Below are positions 27,071-35,933 of a stretch of 58,188 nucleotides of DNA, one piece after another. The notes beneath the pieces were generated by a model, which did not search any database, had not been told where the DNA came from, and saw nothing but the letters and a program-made list of their open reading frames with translations. The stretch covers positions 1 through 58,188 of the forward strand of contig JBPOIC010000008.1 of NCBI GenBank assembly GCA_052034865.1, read 5' to 3'. This stretch comes from JBPOIC01 sp052034865. Its GTDB lineage: Bacteria > UBA10199 > JADFYH01. The stretch's first letter is position 1, and every line of letters begins with the position of its first letter. Made by a program: the position numbers and the translations under genes.

Positions 27071-28438
27071 CTACAAAATATACCGACTCAAATCCTGATC
27101 TTTTGCAATATCCGTCAAACGCTCTTTGACATAGGCCGCATTGATTTGTACCTGCTGCCCCCCCATCTCGGGAGCACGAAAAGAGACATCATCAAGAACA
27201 CGTTCCAGAATCGTATGCAGACGACGTGCCCCTATGTTTTCAGTACGTTCATTTACCAGGGCTGCAAAGGCCGCCAATTCACGAATTCCTTCTTCTGCAA
27301 ATTCAATCGAAACCCCTTCGGTTTTAAGCAAGGCGACATATTGTTTTGTGAGAGAATTCTCAGGCTCAACCAGAATCTTATAAAAATCTGCCTGGCTTAA
27401 AGAATCAAGCTCGACGCGGATTGGAAATCGTCCCTGCAGTTCTGGGATGAGATCGGAAGGTTTGGAGACATGAAAAGCGCCCGCTGCAATAAACAGAATG
27501 TGATCCGTCTTCACCATTCCATGCTTTGTCTGAACCGTACTTCCTTCAACGATTGGAAGAATATCGCGTTGCACTCCCTCACGCGAAACGTCGGGGCCAT
27601 GACTGGATTCACGGCCTGCGATCTTGTCGATTTCATCCAGGAAAACAATTCCATTCTGCTCCACCCGCTCAATGGCATTTTTGACGACCTGGTCCATATC
27701 GATCAGGCGCTGGGCTTCTTCCTGGATAAGGATCTGTCTGGCTTCTGAGACTTTTACCTTGCGACGTTTATTGGACTTTGGAAGAAAGTTTTGAAACAGA
27801 TCTCGCAGATTGGTACCAATCTCATCTAGGTTTCCTCCGGCCACAACCTCCACCATGGGCATGGGAGCAGGAGCAGGAGCTTCCAGGTCGATCAGGCGAT
27901 CTTCTAGCTTTTTCTCACGTAGCATCGTGCGAAATTTATCCCGTGTCTTATCTTGATCTTCCACAGGATTTTCCAAAGTTGACGGGGAATCAGTCGTTTC
28001 AGAAGATTCAGGCACAGAAGGTTTTCGGCGTGGCAAAAGCAGATCGATGATTTTTTCTTCAGCCAAGTCCTCGGCCTTTGCCAGGACCTTTGCTTTTTCT
28101 TCTTCACGGATCATGCCAATGGCAAGCTCGGTGAGTTCACGAATGATCGACTCGACGTCCTTACCTACGTAGCCGACTTCAGTAAACTTCGAGGCCTCGA
28201 CCTTGATGAAGGGGGCCTTTGCCAGCTTTGCAAGCCTTCTTGCGATCTCGGTCTTTCCAACACCTGTTTGCCCGATCATGATGATATTTTTGGGAGCAAT
28301 CTCATCACGCAATTCCTTAGGAACCTGCTGACGCCGCCATCGATTACGCAAAGCAATGGCCACTGCACGCTTGGCCTTGGATTGGCCAATAATAAATTTA
28401 TCCAGCTCGCTCACTATTTCTCTCGGTGTGTAATTCAT
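27071..28438 (-). CDS. hslU: ATP-dependent protease ATPase subunit HslU
   Basis: 455 residues. Begins MNYTPREIVSELDKFIIGQS. Walker A GQTGVGKTE is at 56-64 and Walker B IVFLDEIDKIAG near 255. The I-domain (~110-235) holds a Ser/Thr/Pro-rich and acidic insert (PSVPESSETTDSPSTLENPV). The C-terminal ...SRYIL tail docks into HslV. HslU unfolds proteins for degradation by HslV. Only a TTATGGG repeat array lies upstream, and no Shine-Dalgarno sequence is seen before the ATG. Gene order xerC-hslV-hslU recalls the Bacillus codV-clpQ-clpY arrangement. Confidence 0.96.
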   Translation of the reverse strand: MNYTPREIVSELDKFIIGQSKAKRAVAIALRNRWRRQQVPKELRDEIAPKNIIMIGQTGVGKTEIARRLAKLAKAPFIKVEASKFTEVGYVGKDVESIIRELTELAIGMIREEEKAKVLAKAEDLAEEKIIDLLLPRRKPSVPESSETTDSPSTLENPVEDQDKTRDKFRTMLREKKLEDRLIDLEAPAPAPMPMVEVVAGGNLDEIGTNLRDLFQNFLPKSNKRRKVKVSEARQILIQEEAQRLIDMDQVVKNAIERVEQNGIVFLDEIDKIAGRESSHGPDVSREGVQRDILPIVEGSTVQTKHGMVKTDHILFIAAGAFHVSKPSDLIPELQGRFPIRVELDSLSQADFYKILVEPENSLTKQYVALLKTEGVSIEFAEEGIRELAAFAALVNERTENIGARRLHTILERVLDDVSFRAPEMGGQQVQINAAYVKERLTDIAKDQDLSRYIL

Positions 28439-28447
28439 ACAATCAAT

Positions 28448-28496
28448 TATGGGTTATGGGTTATGGGTTATGGGTTATGGGTTATGGGTTATGGGA
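28448..28496. repeat. Seven perfect tandem copies of TTATGGG
   Basis: Seven consecutive, identical 7-base units (28448-28496) lie nine bases before the hslU start codon, in the hslV-hslU spacer. The mRNA strand carries CCCATAA repeats; the plus strand, with seven GGG runs, could form a G-quadruplex. Confidence 0.95.
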
Positions 28497-28600
28497 AAAT
28501 TGGGAGAAGGGGCAACCCAGTCAATGAATAAATCGGATTATTGATTTTCTCATCATGTCTTTATTCCCTTCTATTTTCTGTCTTCTGATTGTTTTTACTT

Positions 28601-28637
28601 CCCTCCTTTTGGAGGGGTGCCCATCAGGGCGGGGTGG
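28601..28637. repeat. Dispersed double-hairpin repeat, copy 2
   Basis: CCCTCC-TTTT-GGAGGG is followed by GCCC-ATCA-GGGC and GGGGTG. The same design is seen at 49111-49145 on the other strand. It sits in the hslV-hslU spacer and is not a gene, although an open frame runs across it. Confidence 0.65.
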
Positions 28638-28699
28638 TTCTACCGAGAAATTGAATTCAGAATATTTCTTCTACAATCTATCTTCAATCTCCCGTCCCC

Positions 28700-29233
28700 T
28701 CACCCCACTTCCTCTACAGAAATCTGCTCATTTGTGTAAATGCAAATTCCGGCCGCAATCTTTAAGGCTTCTGTCGTGATTTCCTTGGCAGATAAATTGG
28801 TATGCTGAATGAGAGCCCGTGCTGCCGCTAATGCAAAAGATCCACCCGAACCTATTGCGATCACCCCGTCATCTGGCTCGATCACATCTCCATTTCCAGA
28901 AAGAGTTAAGATATTGTCTTTATCTGCCACAATCAGCAGGGCTTCCAAACGTCGAAGAATCCGATCCGTGCGCCAGTCCTTTGCCAGCTCGACCGCTGCC
29001 CTCTTGATGTTGCCATGGTATTGATCCAGTTTGGCTTCAAATTTTTCAAAGAGTGTAAAGGCATCGGCTGTTGATCCCGCAAAACCGGCAATCACCTGAT
29101 CATTTTTCATTCGACGCACTTTTTTGGCCGTATGCTTCATGACTGTATTTTGGAAACTCACCTGGCCATCTCCCGCCAAGGCGACCTTGCCATCTCGACG
29201 AACTGCCACAATCGTTGTGCCTCGAAATTCCAT
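28700..29233 (-). CDS. hslV: ATP-dependent protease peptidase subunit HslV
   Basis: 177 residues of the proteasome-like HslV family. The N-terminal propeptide MEFRG is followed by the catalytic TT (Thr6) of TTIVAVRRDGKVALAGDGQV. Other signatures are KHTAKKVRRM, VIAGFAGSTADAFTLFEKFE and GDGVIAIGSGGSFALAAARAL-like sequence (here EPDDGVIAIGSGGSFALAA). GAGGAG precedes the ATG. It forms the protease chamber for HslU, encoded 260 bases downstream after an unusual repeat-filled spacer. Confidence 0.96.
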   Translation of the reverse strand: MEFRGTTIVAVRRDGKVALAGDGQVSFQNTVMKHTAKKVRRMKNDQVIAGFAGSTADAFTLFEKFEAKLDQYHGNIKRAAVELAKDWRTDRILRRLEALLIVADKDNILTLSGNGDVIEPDDGVIAIGSGGSFALAAARALIQHTNLSAKEITTEALKIAAGICIYTNEQISVEEVG

Positions 29234-29310
29234 GAAATCTCCTCATTGATGGGACGGACCAAAAAACGGACCGCCCTGTGTTTAAAACCGCTATTCAAGT
29301 GGGATTTGAT

Positions 29311-30255
29311 TTAAGCCTTAGGATGGGTCTTATCATAAATCTCCATCAGTTTTTCAAGACTCAGATGGGTATATTTTTGAGTGGTTGAAAGCGAGCTATG
29401 TCCCAGGAGCTGTTGAATGCTGCGCAGATCAGCACCATTTCCAAGCAGATGTGTGGCATATGAATGACGCAACCCATGCGGACTCACCTTACGCCCCATT
29501 CCGCCTTTCAGCTGATAATACTCCACAAGGCTTCTCACATGCCGGACCCCCAGGCGTTTTCCACGAGCACTTAAAAATACAGCGATAGAACCTTTTGAGG
29601 ATTGGGATTTTCTCTCTTGAAGATATTCAACCAAACAGGCTCGGGCCTTTTCACCCAAAGGTACGACCCGTTCCTTATTTCCTTTTCCACGGATGCGGAT
29701 CACTTTCTCATTCAAATCCAGATCGGTATGATTCAAGCCCACCAACTCGCTCACACGCAAACCACAACCATAAAGGATTTCGAGAATGGCCCGATCTCTA
29801 AGGGCCTCTTTGCGATCACTTTTTTCAACCTCTTTCATTAATCCATCCGCCTCATCCACTGAAAGAAAGCGTGGGAGATATTTTGGAATTTTGGGTGTAA
29901 GAACAAAACGAGCGGGATGATTGGAAAGAAGGTTCTTGCGATTACAGAATCGATAAAACGATTTAATGGACGAAAGTTTGCGCGCCACTGAACTGGAACG
30001 GTTTTTCTTTAAAAGATGAGCCAGAAAAGCGCGAACCTGAATAGTTAAGACAGCGCTCCAATCGAATTCAGTCTCTTGAGTTACTGATTGAGAATCCAGG
30101 ACGCCGGATTCAGAAGAGCGAGAGGTGCGAGATAATGGAGGAGTTTCTTTTTTCAAAAAGCGCACAAACTCCTTCAAATCGCGCTCATAGTTCAAAAGGG
30201 TGTGAGGGGAGGCGCTTTTTTCGGTTTTAAGATAGTTGAGAAAGGTTTTAAGCAT
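29311..30255 (-). CDS. xerC: Tyrosine recombinase XerC
   Basis: 314 residues. An N-terminal core-binding SAM-like domain (~1-115; here with a Ser/Thr/Arg-rich insert near 42-62) precedes the catalytic domain. Active-site residues are visible: Arg in YGCGLRVSELVGL, Lys in IRGKGNKERVVPL, HGLRHSYATHLLGNGADLRS and LGHSSLSTTQKYTHL with the final Tyr nucleophile. It resolves chromosome dimers at dif, usually with XerD. Located upstream of hslVU, as codV is in Bacillus. Confidence 0.92.
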   Translation of the reverse strand: MLKTFLNYLKTEKSASPHTLLNYERDLKEFVRFLKKETPPLSRTSRSSESGVLDSQSVTQETEFDWSAVLTIQVRAFLAHLLKKNRSSSVARKLSSIKSFYRFCNRKNLLSNHPARFVLTPKIPKYLPRFLSVDEADGLMKEVEKSDRKEALRDRAILEILYGCGLRVSELVGLNHTDLDLNEKVIRIRGKGNKERVVPLGEKARACLVEYLQERKSQSSKGSIAVFLSARGKRLGVRHVRSLVEYYQLKGGMGRKVSPHGLRHSYATHLLGNGADLRSIQQLLGHSSLSTTQKYTHLSLEKLMEIYDKTHPKA

Positions 30256-30321
30256 TGAAGTCAGAAAAGGAGCTGTTTTTTAAAGAGTCTGTCAATTTTT
30301 TCTGTATTGTCTTGAAATCCA

Positions 30322-30351
30322 CAAAAAACAAGGGCCGCATCAAAGCGGCCC
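30322..30351 (-). terminator. Rho-independent terminator of the 30388-33666 gene
   Basis: On the minus strand GGGCCGC-TTTGAT-GCGGCCC (30351-30332) is followed by TTGTTTTTTG (30331-30322). It begins about 37 bases past the stop of the upstream gene. Confidence 0.85.
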
Positions 30352-30387
30352 TATAGGTAGGAACTCATTGAATTATCTATTCTTGAC

Positions 30388-33300
30388 TTATTCCTTACGT
30401 CTCCTCTGAATGCCAAACACAGCGGCTGGAACAAAAAGGGCCATCCACTGCCACGCATTCGAAATCAAGGCAAACGATCCTGCCGTCAACCCGCATCCTG
30501 ATCCCGTGAGGAAATTGGAAGTAGGAGGCAAACCACCTGCCTGATTAACCGTGCTTACACTCGTCCCCACAGGAGAAGAATCTCCAAAGGGATTGTGAGC
30601 CGTTACCTGATAACAATAGTTGGTGCCTGGCTTTGCCGTCGTATCGGTAAAGCTTTCCTGATTTCCACTGCCCGGGACAGCACCCACTTTTCCCACCTGA
30701 GTAAAGGTCCCAGGATTTTCGCAGGTTCCGTCCGCGCGATCGATCGTGTAATTACTCTCATTGTTGGCGTTGTCGGTCCAGGTAATGGTGACCTGATCAT
30801 TGAAGTTGGTGGTTGCGGTCACACCGGAAGGATCCGCCGGCGGTGTTCCCGTTCCCAAATAACAGACGCTTGGATTATTGACACAAACATAGCCTGCCTC
30901 GATCTGACACACAGCAGAACAACCATCTTTATCAATCAGGTTTCCATCATCGCAACTTTCATTCGGGACAATGAGTCCATCGCCGCAAACCGGAGCGCAG
31001 ATACTAGGAGATCCCGAGCAATTATAACCATTCTCCACCGTACAGCTGGCACTGCAGCCATCGCCATTCACTGTATTTTTATCATCGCAAATCTCTCCGG
31101 CCTGGAGAACTCCATCGCCGCAGGTCGTTCCACCACTTTCAAGCTGACACAGAGAAGAGCAACCATCGCCATTCGCAAGGTTTCCATCATCGCACTGCTC
31201 GGTTCCTTTCTTCACACCGTCTCCACACTTCTGGCAAACACTTGGAGCACCGTAGCATTCGTAATTGGTTTCAGGAACACAGGCCGATGAACATCCATCG
31301 CCATTCGCAAGGTTTCCATCATCACACTGTTCACCTGCATTGATCACTCCGTTACCACAGGTAAGCTGGCAGACACTGGGAGCTCCGATACAGGTATAGC
31401 CAGTCTCGGTCGTACATGTGGCCGAACAACCATCGCCCGCCGCATTGTTATGATCATCACAGGTTTCCTGACCGATAACCAAACCATCGCCACAGGCTTC
31501 CTGACAGGACTGACCAGGTGTGGGGCAGGTGTAACCGGTCTCTTGAACCTTACAGTTATCCGAGCAACCATCTCCAGCGAGGGCATTGCCATCATCACAA
31601 ACTTCGCCCGGGTTCAGGGTGCCGTTTCCGCATTCCAGCTGACAGGTAGAAGAACAGCCATCGTTATTGGTCGTATTGCTATCATCACAGGTTTCGGAAC
31701 CTTTGATTTTTCCATCACCGCAGATGGCCGTACAGACACTCGGGCCTCCTATGCAGGTAAAACCATCTTCGACCTGACAAGCCTGGCCGCAACCATCTCC
31801 GGCATTCTGATTACCATCGTCGCAGGCTTCACCGGCTTCGACCGTGCCATTGCCGCAATTTCCGGTAGCTTCAAGGGCACAGGTCGCCGAGCAGCCATCG
31901 CCGTTCACGGTATTTCCATCATCACATTGTTCAGCTCCTGCAGTGATTCCGTTGCCGCAGGCAGTAACCGAGCAGTTGTTATCGCAACCATCACCGTTAG
32001 TTTTATTTCCATCATCACAGCCCTCAAGATTGGCTTTTACCCCATCACCGCAAAAGACGAATGCCACAAGGCTATCACAAACATTCCCCAATCCATCGCC
32101 ATCGTTATCAAGTTGGGTCGCATTTGTTATTGCAGGACAGTTATCGCAGGCGTTGACGATTCCATCGCCATCGCTATCAGGAGAGGTAGTGTAATTGATG
32201 GCATTACAACCATCCCAAGGATGTTCCGGCTGGGAAGGAAGGATAAGGTTTTTGGAGAATTCGGAAGTTCCATCGATGGGACTGGTAACAGTCAAAGTCA
32301 CCTGAGCTCCAGCAGGAACATTCAAGGGAACGTTAACCACAAAACGATATTTACCTCCGATCAGAACAGACGATCCGGAGGCAATCCATTCGGAAGCTTC
32401 GCCATTTCCTTTTGGATCTACAGCCGATCCAACCCGATAGAGATCGACGGTTCCGGTTGTATCGGTATCTCCATAAATAAGCCCAGGAATGGCATGAACA
32501 TTAGTCGGATAGGGAATGGTATTGTTTCCTTTGACACCTGCCCCGCGAATGGAATCGATTAAACTTTGTCCTTCGGATGATGTTTTAAGATCGATTCCTA
32601 AACCCCCATTGGCACCAAATGTGTTGAACCGAATGATATTTCCGTCTGCCGGAGATCCGACAACAGCAACCCCTGCCCCTACTTTGTTTGATGTAATCCT
32701 GTTTCGTTTTGCAGGATCAAGAGAGTTTGGAACCGTACTGTTCTTGCTACTACTATTGATATAGATCCCACCCTGCTCATTTTTAGAGATGGTATTTTTA
32801 AGAGTACTGATTCCTCGGGCAGGATCATCAAAACCTGCAATTAGACTCTGAGAACTACCGCTTCCGATTTCGACTCCATACTTCCCATTGTTTTGAATAT
32901 CGTTTCCGCCGAATTTGTTGCCTGTTCCTCCAGAGACATAAATTCCAGAGGAAAAATTCATTAGATTGGCTTGGTTATATTCACTATTACAGCTGTCATT
33001 GAGAAGACCAATGCAGTTGTCTACAAATTCGTTGTTAGAGCCAGAGACGGTGACCCCGTTAGTAAAACTATTCACGATCCCATTTTCCTGGATGAGATTG
33101 TTGTCTCCCTTCACATCAATACCAATGGAATTATTCGTCGCCCAGGAAAAGGTAGGTCCTTCTCCATATCCAATGGTGTTATTGCGAATAACGTTATTAT
33201 CTCCATTGATTCGAATGGCAGAACCAGGAGCTCCTACAAAGTGAAGATTCTCAATAAGGTTGTTATCGCTATTAATGACGAGGGTCTGACCTGCGATGAA

Positions 33301-33666
33301 AAAATTAAAGAGGGGAGGAATAGTAGGCCCATGGATACGAAGAGGGATTCCGCAATCGCTGGGAATAACCAGAGGACCATCCAAAACATATGTGTATGAG
33401 AAAAAATTATAGAAGTGAGATCCAATATTAATATCACCTGAGTAAATCTGATTCCCGTAATTATCGGTGTAAAAATGACAGACGGTTTCTATACAGGCAC
33501 GCAAGCTAAATGCAGGAATATTTTGAGAATCATCGATAATTTTTGTTTCATCTGGATCCCAGGGTTTAACATCACAACTTTGCAGCGCTGTCCAAGCAGT
33601 ATGGCTAACTAGCATAACGGAAAGAAGCACAAGTAAGCATGCGAGGTGTTTTTTGAGTGATTGCAT
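30388..33666 (-). CDS. Large secreted surface protein: beta-helix, ten Cys-rich DUF4215 repeats, FN3 and C-terminal sorting tag
   Basis: 1092 residues from the ATG at 33666 (MQSLKKHLACLLVLLSVML signal peptide). Residues ~30-395 resemble a right-handed parallel beta-helix with repeated short N-rich turns (NLIENLHFVG, NNVIRNNTIGYG, NLIQENGIVNSF, GNKFGGNDIQNNG). One thrombospondin type 3-like calcium repeat (DSDGDGIVNACDNCP) follows. Next come ten tandem Myxococcus-type repeats of the form CGxGxxxxxExCDDGNxxxGDGCSxxC (~550-950). A fibronectin type III domain (~955-1050) and a 38-residue tail GSGCGLTAG, hydrophobic stretch, QRRRKE complete it. The tail resembles that of the 1529-5278 protein. Likely surface-exposed and adhesive or protective. 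Confidence 0.8.
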   Translation of the reverse strand: MQSLKKHLACLLVLLSVMLVSHTAWTALQSCDVKPWDPDETKIIDDSQNIPAFSLRACIETVCHFYTDNYGNQIYSGDINIGSHFYNFFSYTYVLDGPLVIPSDCGIPLRIHGPTIPPLFNFFIAGQTLVINSDNNLIENLHFVGAPGSAIRINGDNNVIRNNTIGYGEGPTFSWATNNSIGIDVKGDNNLIQENGIVNSFTNGVTVSGSNNEFVDNCIGLLNDSCNSEYNQANLMNFSSGIYVSGGTGNKFGGNDIQNNGKYGVEIGSGSSQSLIAGFDDPARGISTLKNTISKNEQGGIYINSSSKNSTVPNSLDPAKRNRITSNKVGAGVAVVGSPADGNIIRFNTFGANGGLGIDLKTSSEGQSLIDSIRGAGVKGNNTIPYPTNVHAIPGLIYGDTDTTGTVDLYRVGSAVDPKGNGEASEWIASGSSVLIGGKYRFVVNVPLNVPAGAQVTLTVTSPIDGTSEFSKNLILPSQPEHPWDGCNAINYTTSPDSDGDGIVNACDNCPAITNATQLDNDGDGLGNVCDSLVAFVFCGDGVKANLEGCDDGNKTNGDGCDNNCSVTACGNGITAGAEQCDDGNTVNGDGCSATCALEATGNCGNGTVEAGEACDDGNQNAGDGCGQACQVEDGFTCIGGPSVCTAICGDGKIKGSETCDDSNTTNNDGCSSTCQLECGNGTLNPGEVCDDGNALAGDGCSDNCKVQETGYTCPTPGQSCQEACGDGLVIGQETCDDHNNAAGDGCSATCTTETGYTCIGAPSVCQLTCGNGVINAGEQCDDGNLANGDGCSSACVPETNYECYGAPSVCQKCGDGVKKGTEQCDDGNLANGDGCSSLCQLESGGTTCGDGVLQAGEICDDKNTVNGDGCSASCTVENGYNCSGSPSICAPVCGDGLIVPNESCDDGNLIDKDGCSAVCQIEAGYVCVNNPSVCYLGTGTPPADPSGVTATTNFNDQVTITWTDNANNESNYTIDRADGTCENPGTFTQVGKVGAVPGSGNQESFTDTTAKPGTNYCYQVTAHNPFGDSSPVGTSVSTVNQAGGLPPTSNFLTGSGCGLTAGSFALISNAWQWMALFVPAAVFGIQRRRKE

Positions 33667-33718
33667 AGTGAGATCCCTTCGTAGTTGATGAGTTCTAGCC
33701 AAATTCGTCTTTAATATA

Positions 33719-33746
33719 TTATCGACCGCTTTCCTGCAGAGTTGCG
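33719..33746 (-). promoter_or_regulatory. Regulon promoter C (CGCAAC-N15-TCGATAA)
   Basis: On the minus strand CGCAAC (33746-33741) and TCGATAA (33725-33719) are 15 bases apart; only one base differs from the consensus CCGATAA. A T-rich run lies upstream. The -10-like element is 52 bases before the ATG at 33666. Confidence 0.7.
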
Positions 33747-33810
33747 AAAAAAACCATCTTCTCTTTTTTTAAAAAAATCCACCCCATTTTTATAAAAATC
33801 AAAGAATTAA

Positions 33811-33838
33811 AGAAACATCTTCATCGAATTGCCGATAA
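33811..33838 (+). promoter_or_regulatory. Regulon promoter D (AGAAAC-N15-CCGATAA)
   Basis: AGAAAC (33811-33816) and CCGATAA (33832-33838) are 15 bases apart. The -10-like element is perfect; the -35-like element differs at two positions. It lies 73 bases before the ATG at 33912 and shares the 245-base spacer with divergent promoter C. Confidence 0.6.
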
Positions 33839-33911
33839 CCCAAATAGGCATGAAAACCTTGATGAAAATCTTGCTTAAAATTGTCAGTAACTATCAAATG
33901 AGAGCTTAACG

Positions 33912-35666
33912 ATGGGGCCCAAAGGAATCGACATTCACTTTTTTAATCAGCTACCAGAGCTAGGGGATGCGTTTTTTGAAGACACCCCGGAACTGGAGGG
34001 ATTAAAAACTCTCAAAAAAATAGACAGTAATGAAGATGGAACCCTTACTGCCGAAGAAATTGCAGAGGCCTACCTTCGTGAAAGCGCTCAGTTGCGCATA
34101 CTCACACAAGCTCCTCCCCCCACCGCAGAAGAGGTGATTGATTACAGCTCTTCCCTGCAAACCCTCGCTAATTCGGTTCGAAAGATATTGGAAACTCAGC
34201 AAGTTTCCATGGAGTCCCTTTATTGGCTCAAATCGAGTGATCTCAATCAGTTAGACAAACGATTTGTTTGGACAACAACCCACAAGCTGGCAACGGCGAG
34301 CTCCGTTGATCTCAATGAAATTAAAAGAGCGTTCACCTTTAATCCTTTTATTCCTTTGCTGGTAATAGATGGCAGTAATGACTCTGCCCCTGACGGCATT
34401 GTCACTTCCGTTGAAATCAAAAAGCATCTTTCTAAAGAGCTCCCAACACCAGATGAAAAATCCGTCTCTCTTGAGCTCCTAAAACTTCACTTCCAAATCC
34501 AAAATGGAGTCTCGATTCTTCAAAGCCACAAAAAGGTAAAATTCCTGGTTCAAAAACTCAACGAATGGATTCCCAGTCAGAAACTGAACCCAAACATTTC
34601 CGCAGAAGAACTAAGCCTTGAATTAAACAAAATCGCTCAAGACCCCCAAGCTATCAATACTCTTAAGGAAAAATCAGATCCTGAATTTGTAACTGCCTGG
34701 GACACTCTTCTAACAGAAGAGTATGTAGATCCTTCTCTTTTGACAGGATGGCTTCGAAAATCCGCACAAGGCATTTTGCTCCACGAGCTCGATCACGCAA
34801 AAGATCGCTTTCCTAAGCTTCTGAGTGTCTTAAGTGATGCCCTCACTCCCGATTTCAATCCGATCAGTTCTCTTTCTTCCTCCCAGTCAGATCCCTCTGA
34901 AGATGAAAACCTAGGGAAAATCGTCGCTATGGCCCAAAAACGGGGTGAAGAATTCACGAATGCCATCGAAGTTTTTGAAGCTCGGTGGAAGCAGCACCCT
35001 GAGAGCATCCCGGCAGTACTTGAGGGAATGATAAAAGATAACTATGGATTGGAAGTTTCATTATTAAAAGAGCTGGGAATTTTAGAGTTTGAAAAACTAA
35101 GAAAACTCACATTTCTTGATAAGAAAGCGGGGCTTCCTCCCGTCCACGCAGAAGCCAAACTTTTTGAAATTATTGAGCATGCGCGCAACGATCAGGGTAA
35201 AGCCGGTATATTTGAAGGGCTGGAGGGTATTAAAGAACGCTTTCTCATCCCGCGCTGGAGCCGAAACGAATTTTTGGCAAACAGCGCGCTTGGCTACCTT
35301 GCTCAAAAATCCTCCGATGAAGCTTTGAAAAGAAATGCCTTGCAGAAAATGAGGGTGAGCACTACCAGCAAGAATGATTATCTAGATACGGCCGAATTGG
35401 TGGGAGCTGCACTTGTGGCTTATGCTGGCTGGATTGTTGTCAGGCCATTGGCAAGCAAGGTATCCTCTTCAATATTGAAAAGATTTTTAAAAAATAGTGT
35501 GGACAAACCACCCACTGGCTTGGGGCGTGTGTTTAAATTGATACATAAAGGTACAATCGCAGGAATTTCGGGGGTTAGTCTTTGGAATTATCTCCGTCCG
35601 CCAGGTGCATCCGAATCTGAAAATCTTGGAAGCGCATCCCCCCTTGATTTTGATCTTTTTCTGTAA
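33912..35666 (+). CDS. Large helical protein with an EF-hand, of unknown function
   Basis: 584 residues that I do not recognise. Residues 38-49 form a complete EF-hand calcium loop (DSNEDGTLTAEE), and a longer, imperfect second loop (DGSNDSAPDG) is near 155. Most of residues 60-480 is predicted helical and charged. A GILLHELDHAKDRF stretch (His291, Glu292, His295) has an HExxH pattern, but no partner ligand is visible. Two hydrophobic segments lie near the C-terminus (VGAALVAYAGWIVV ~497-512; IAGISGVSLWNYL ~555-570). There is no N-terminal signal peptide. First gene of the four-gene plus-strand block, with its own regulon promoter D. Possibly a membrane-anchored or membrane-inserted calcium-dependent protein. 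Confidence 0.75.
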   Translation: MGPKGIDIHFFNQLPELGDAFFEDTPELEGLKTLKKIDSNEDGTLTAEEIAEAYLRESAQLRILTQAPPPTAEEVIDYSSSLQTLANSVRKILETQQVSMESLYWLKSSDLNQLDKRFVWTTTHKLATASSVDLNEIKRAFTFNPFIPLLVIDGSNDSAPDGIVTSVEIKKHLSKELPTPDEKSVSLELLKLHFQIQNGVSILQSHKKVKFLVQKLNEWIPSQKLNPNISAEELSLELNKIAQDPQAINTLKEKSDPEFVTAWDTLLTEEYVDPSLLTGWLRKSAQGILLHELDHAKDRFPKLLSVLSDALTPDFNPISSLSSSQSDPSEDENLGKIVAMAQKRGEEFTNAIEVFEARWKQHPESIPAVLEGMIKDNYGLEVSLLKELGILEFEKLRKLTFLDKKAGLPPVHAEAKLFEIIEHARNDQGKAGIFEGLEGIKERFLIPRWSRNEFLANSALGYLAQKSSDEALKRNALQKMRVSTTSKNDYLDTAELVGAALVAYAGWIVVRPLASKVSSSILKRFLKNSVDKPPTGLGRVFKLIHKGTIAGISGVSLWNYLRPPGASESENLGSASPLDFDLFL

Positions 35667-35846
35667 TTATTTATTTCCCAATTAAAAGGTTTCTTTCTCG
35701 TTTCCTGTTAATCCAGAAAGTATTTAAACCTTATTCATCATTCATTCTATCCGACTGGAAATTAAATCAAATCAATCACTAAGCCATTGTCATTCCTACC
35801 CTGAAGTCCTAAAGTTTGCTTAATCTTTCAAATTAATAAAAAAATA

Positions 35847-35874
35847 CGCAACAAGATCCCGCAAATACCGATAA
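35847..35874 (+). promoter_or_regulatory. Regulon promoter E (CGCAAC-N15-CCGATAA, consensus copy)
   Basis: CGCAAC (35847-35852) and CCGATAA (35868-35874) are exactly 15 bases apart, with a run of A upstream. It lies 59 bases before the ATG at 35934 and probably also drives the downstream 37861-42486 gene. Confidence 0.75.
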
Positions 35875-35933
35875 TATCTACTAGAAAGCTGGATTTAATT
35901 TTTTCTCTACTCATTTGAATAGGATAAATCTTT

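Noticed and set aside
28555..28779. Plus-strand frame of 74 codons with a hydrophobic beginning
   Set aside because: It runs through a dispersed repeat and a TTCTG-rich tract and into the end of hslV on the opposite strand; not a gene.
33719..33838. Classical sigma-28 promoters (TAAA-N15-GCCGATAA)
   Set aside because: The -10 half matches, but the conserved -35 half is CGCAAC at every site and no TAAA lies at the correct distance; an ECF-like or otherwise specialised sigma factor is at least as likely.
34782..34796. Zinc metallopeptidase active site (HELDH)
   Set aside because: HExxH alone in a helical protein, with no recognisable third ligand or family; kept only as an observation.
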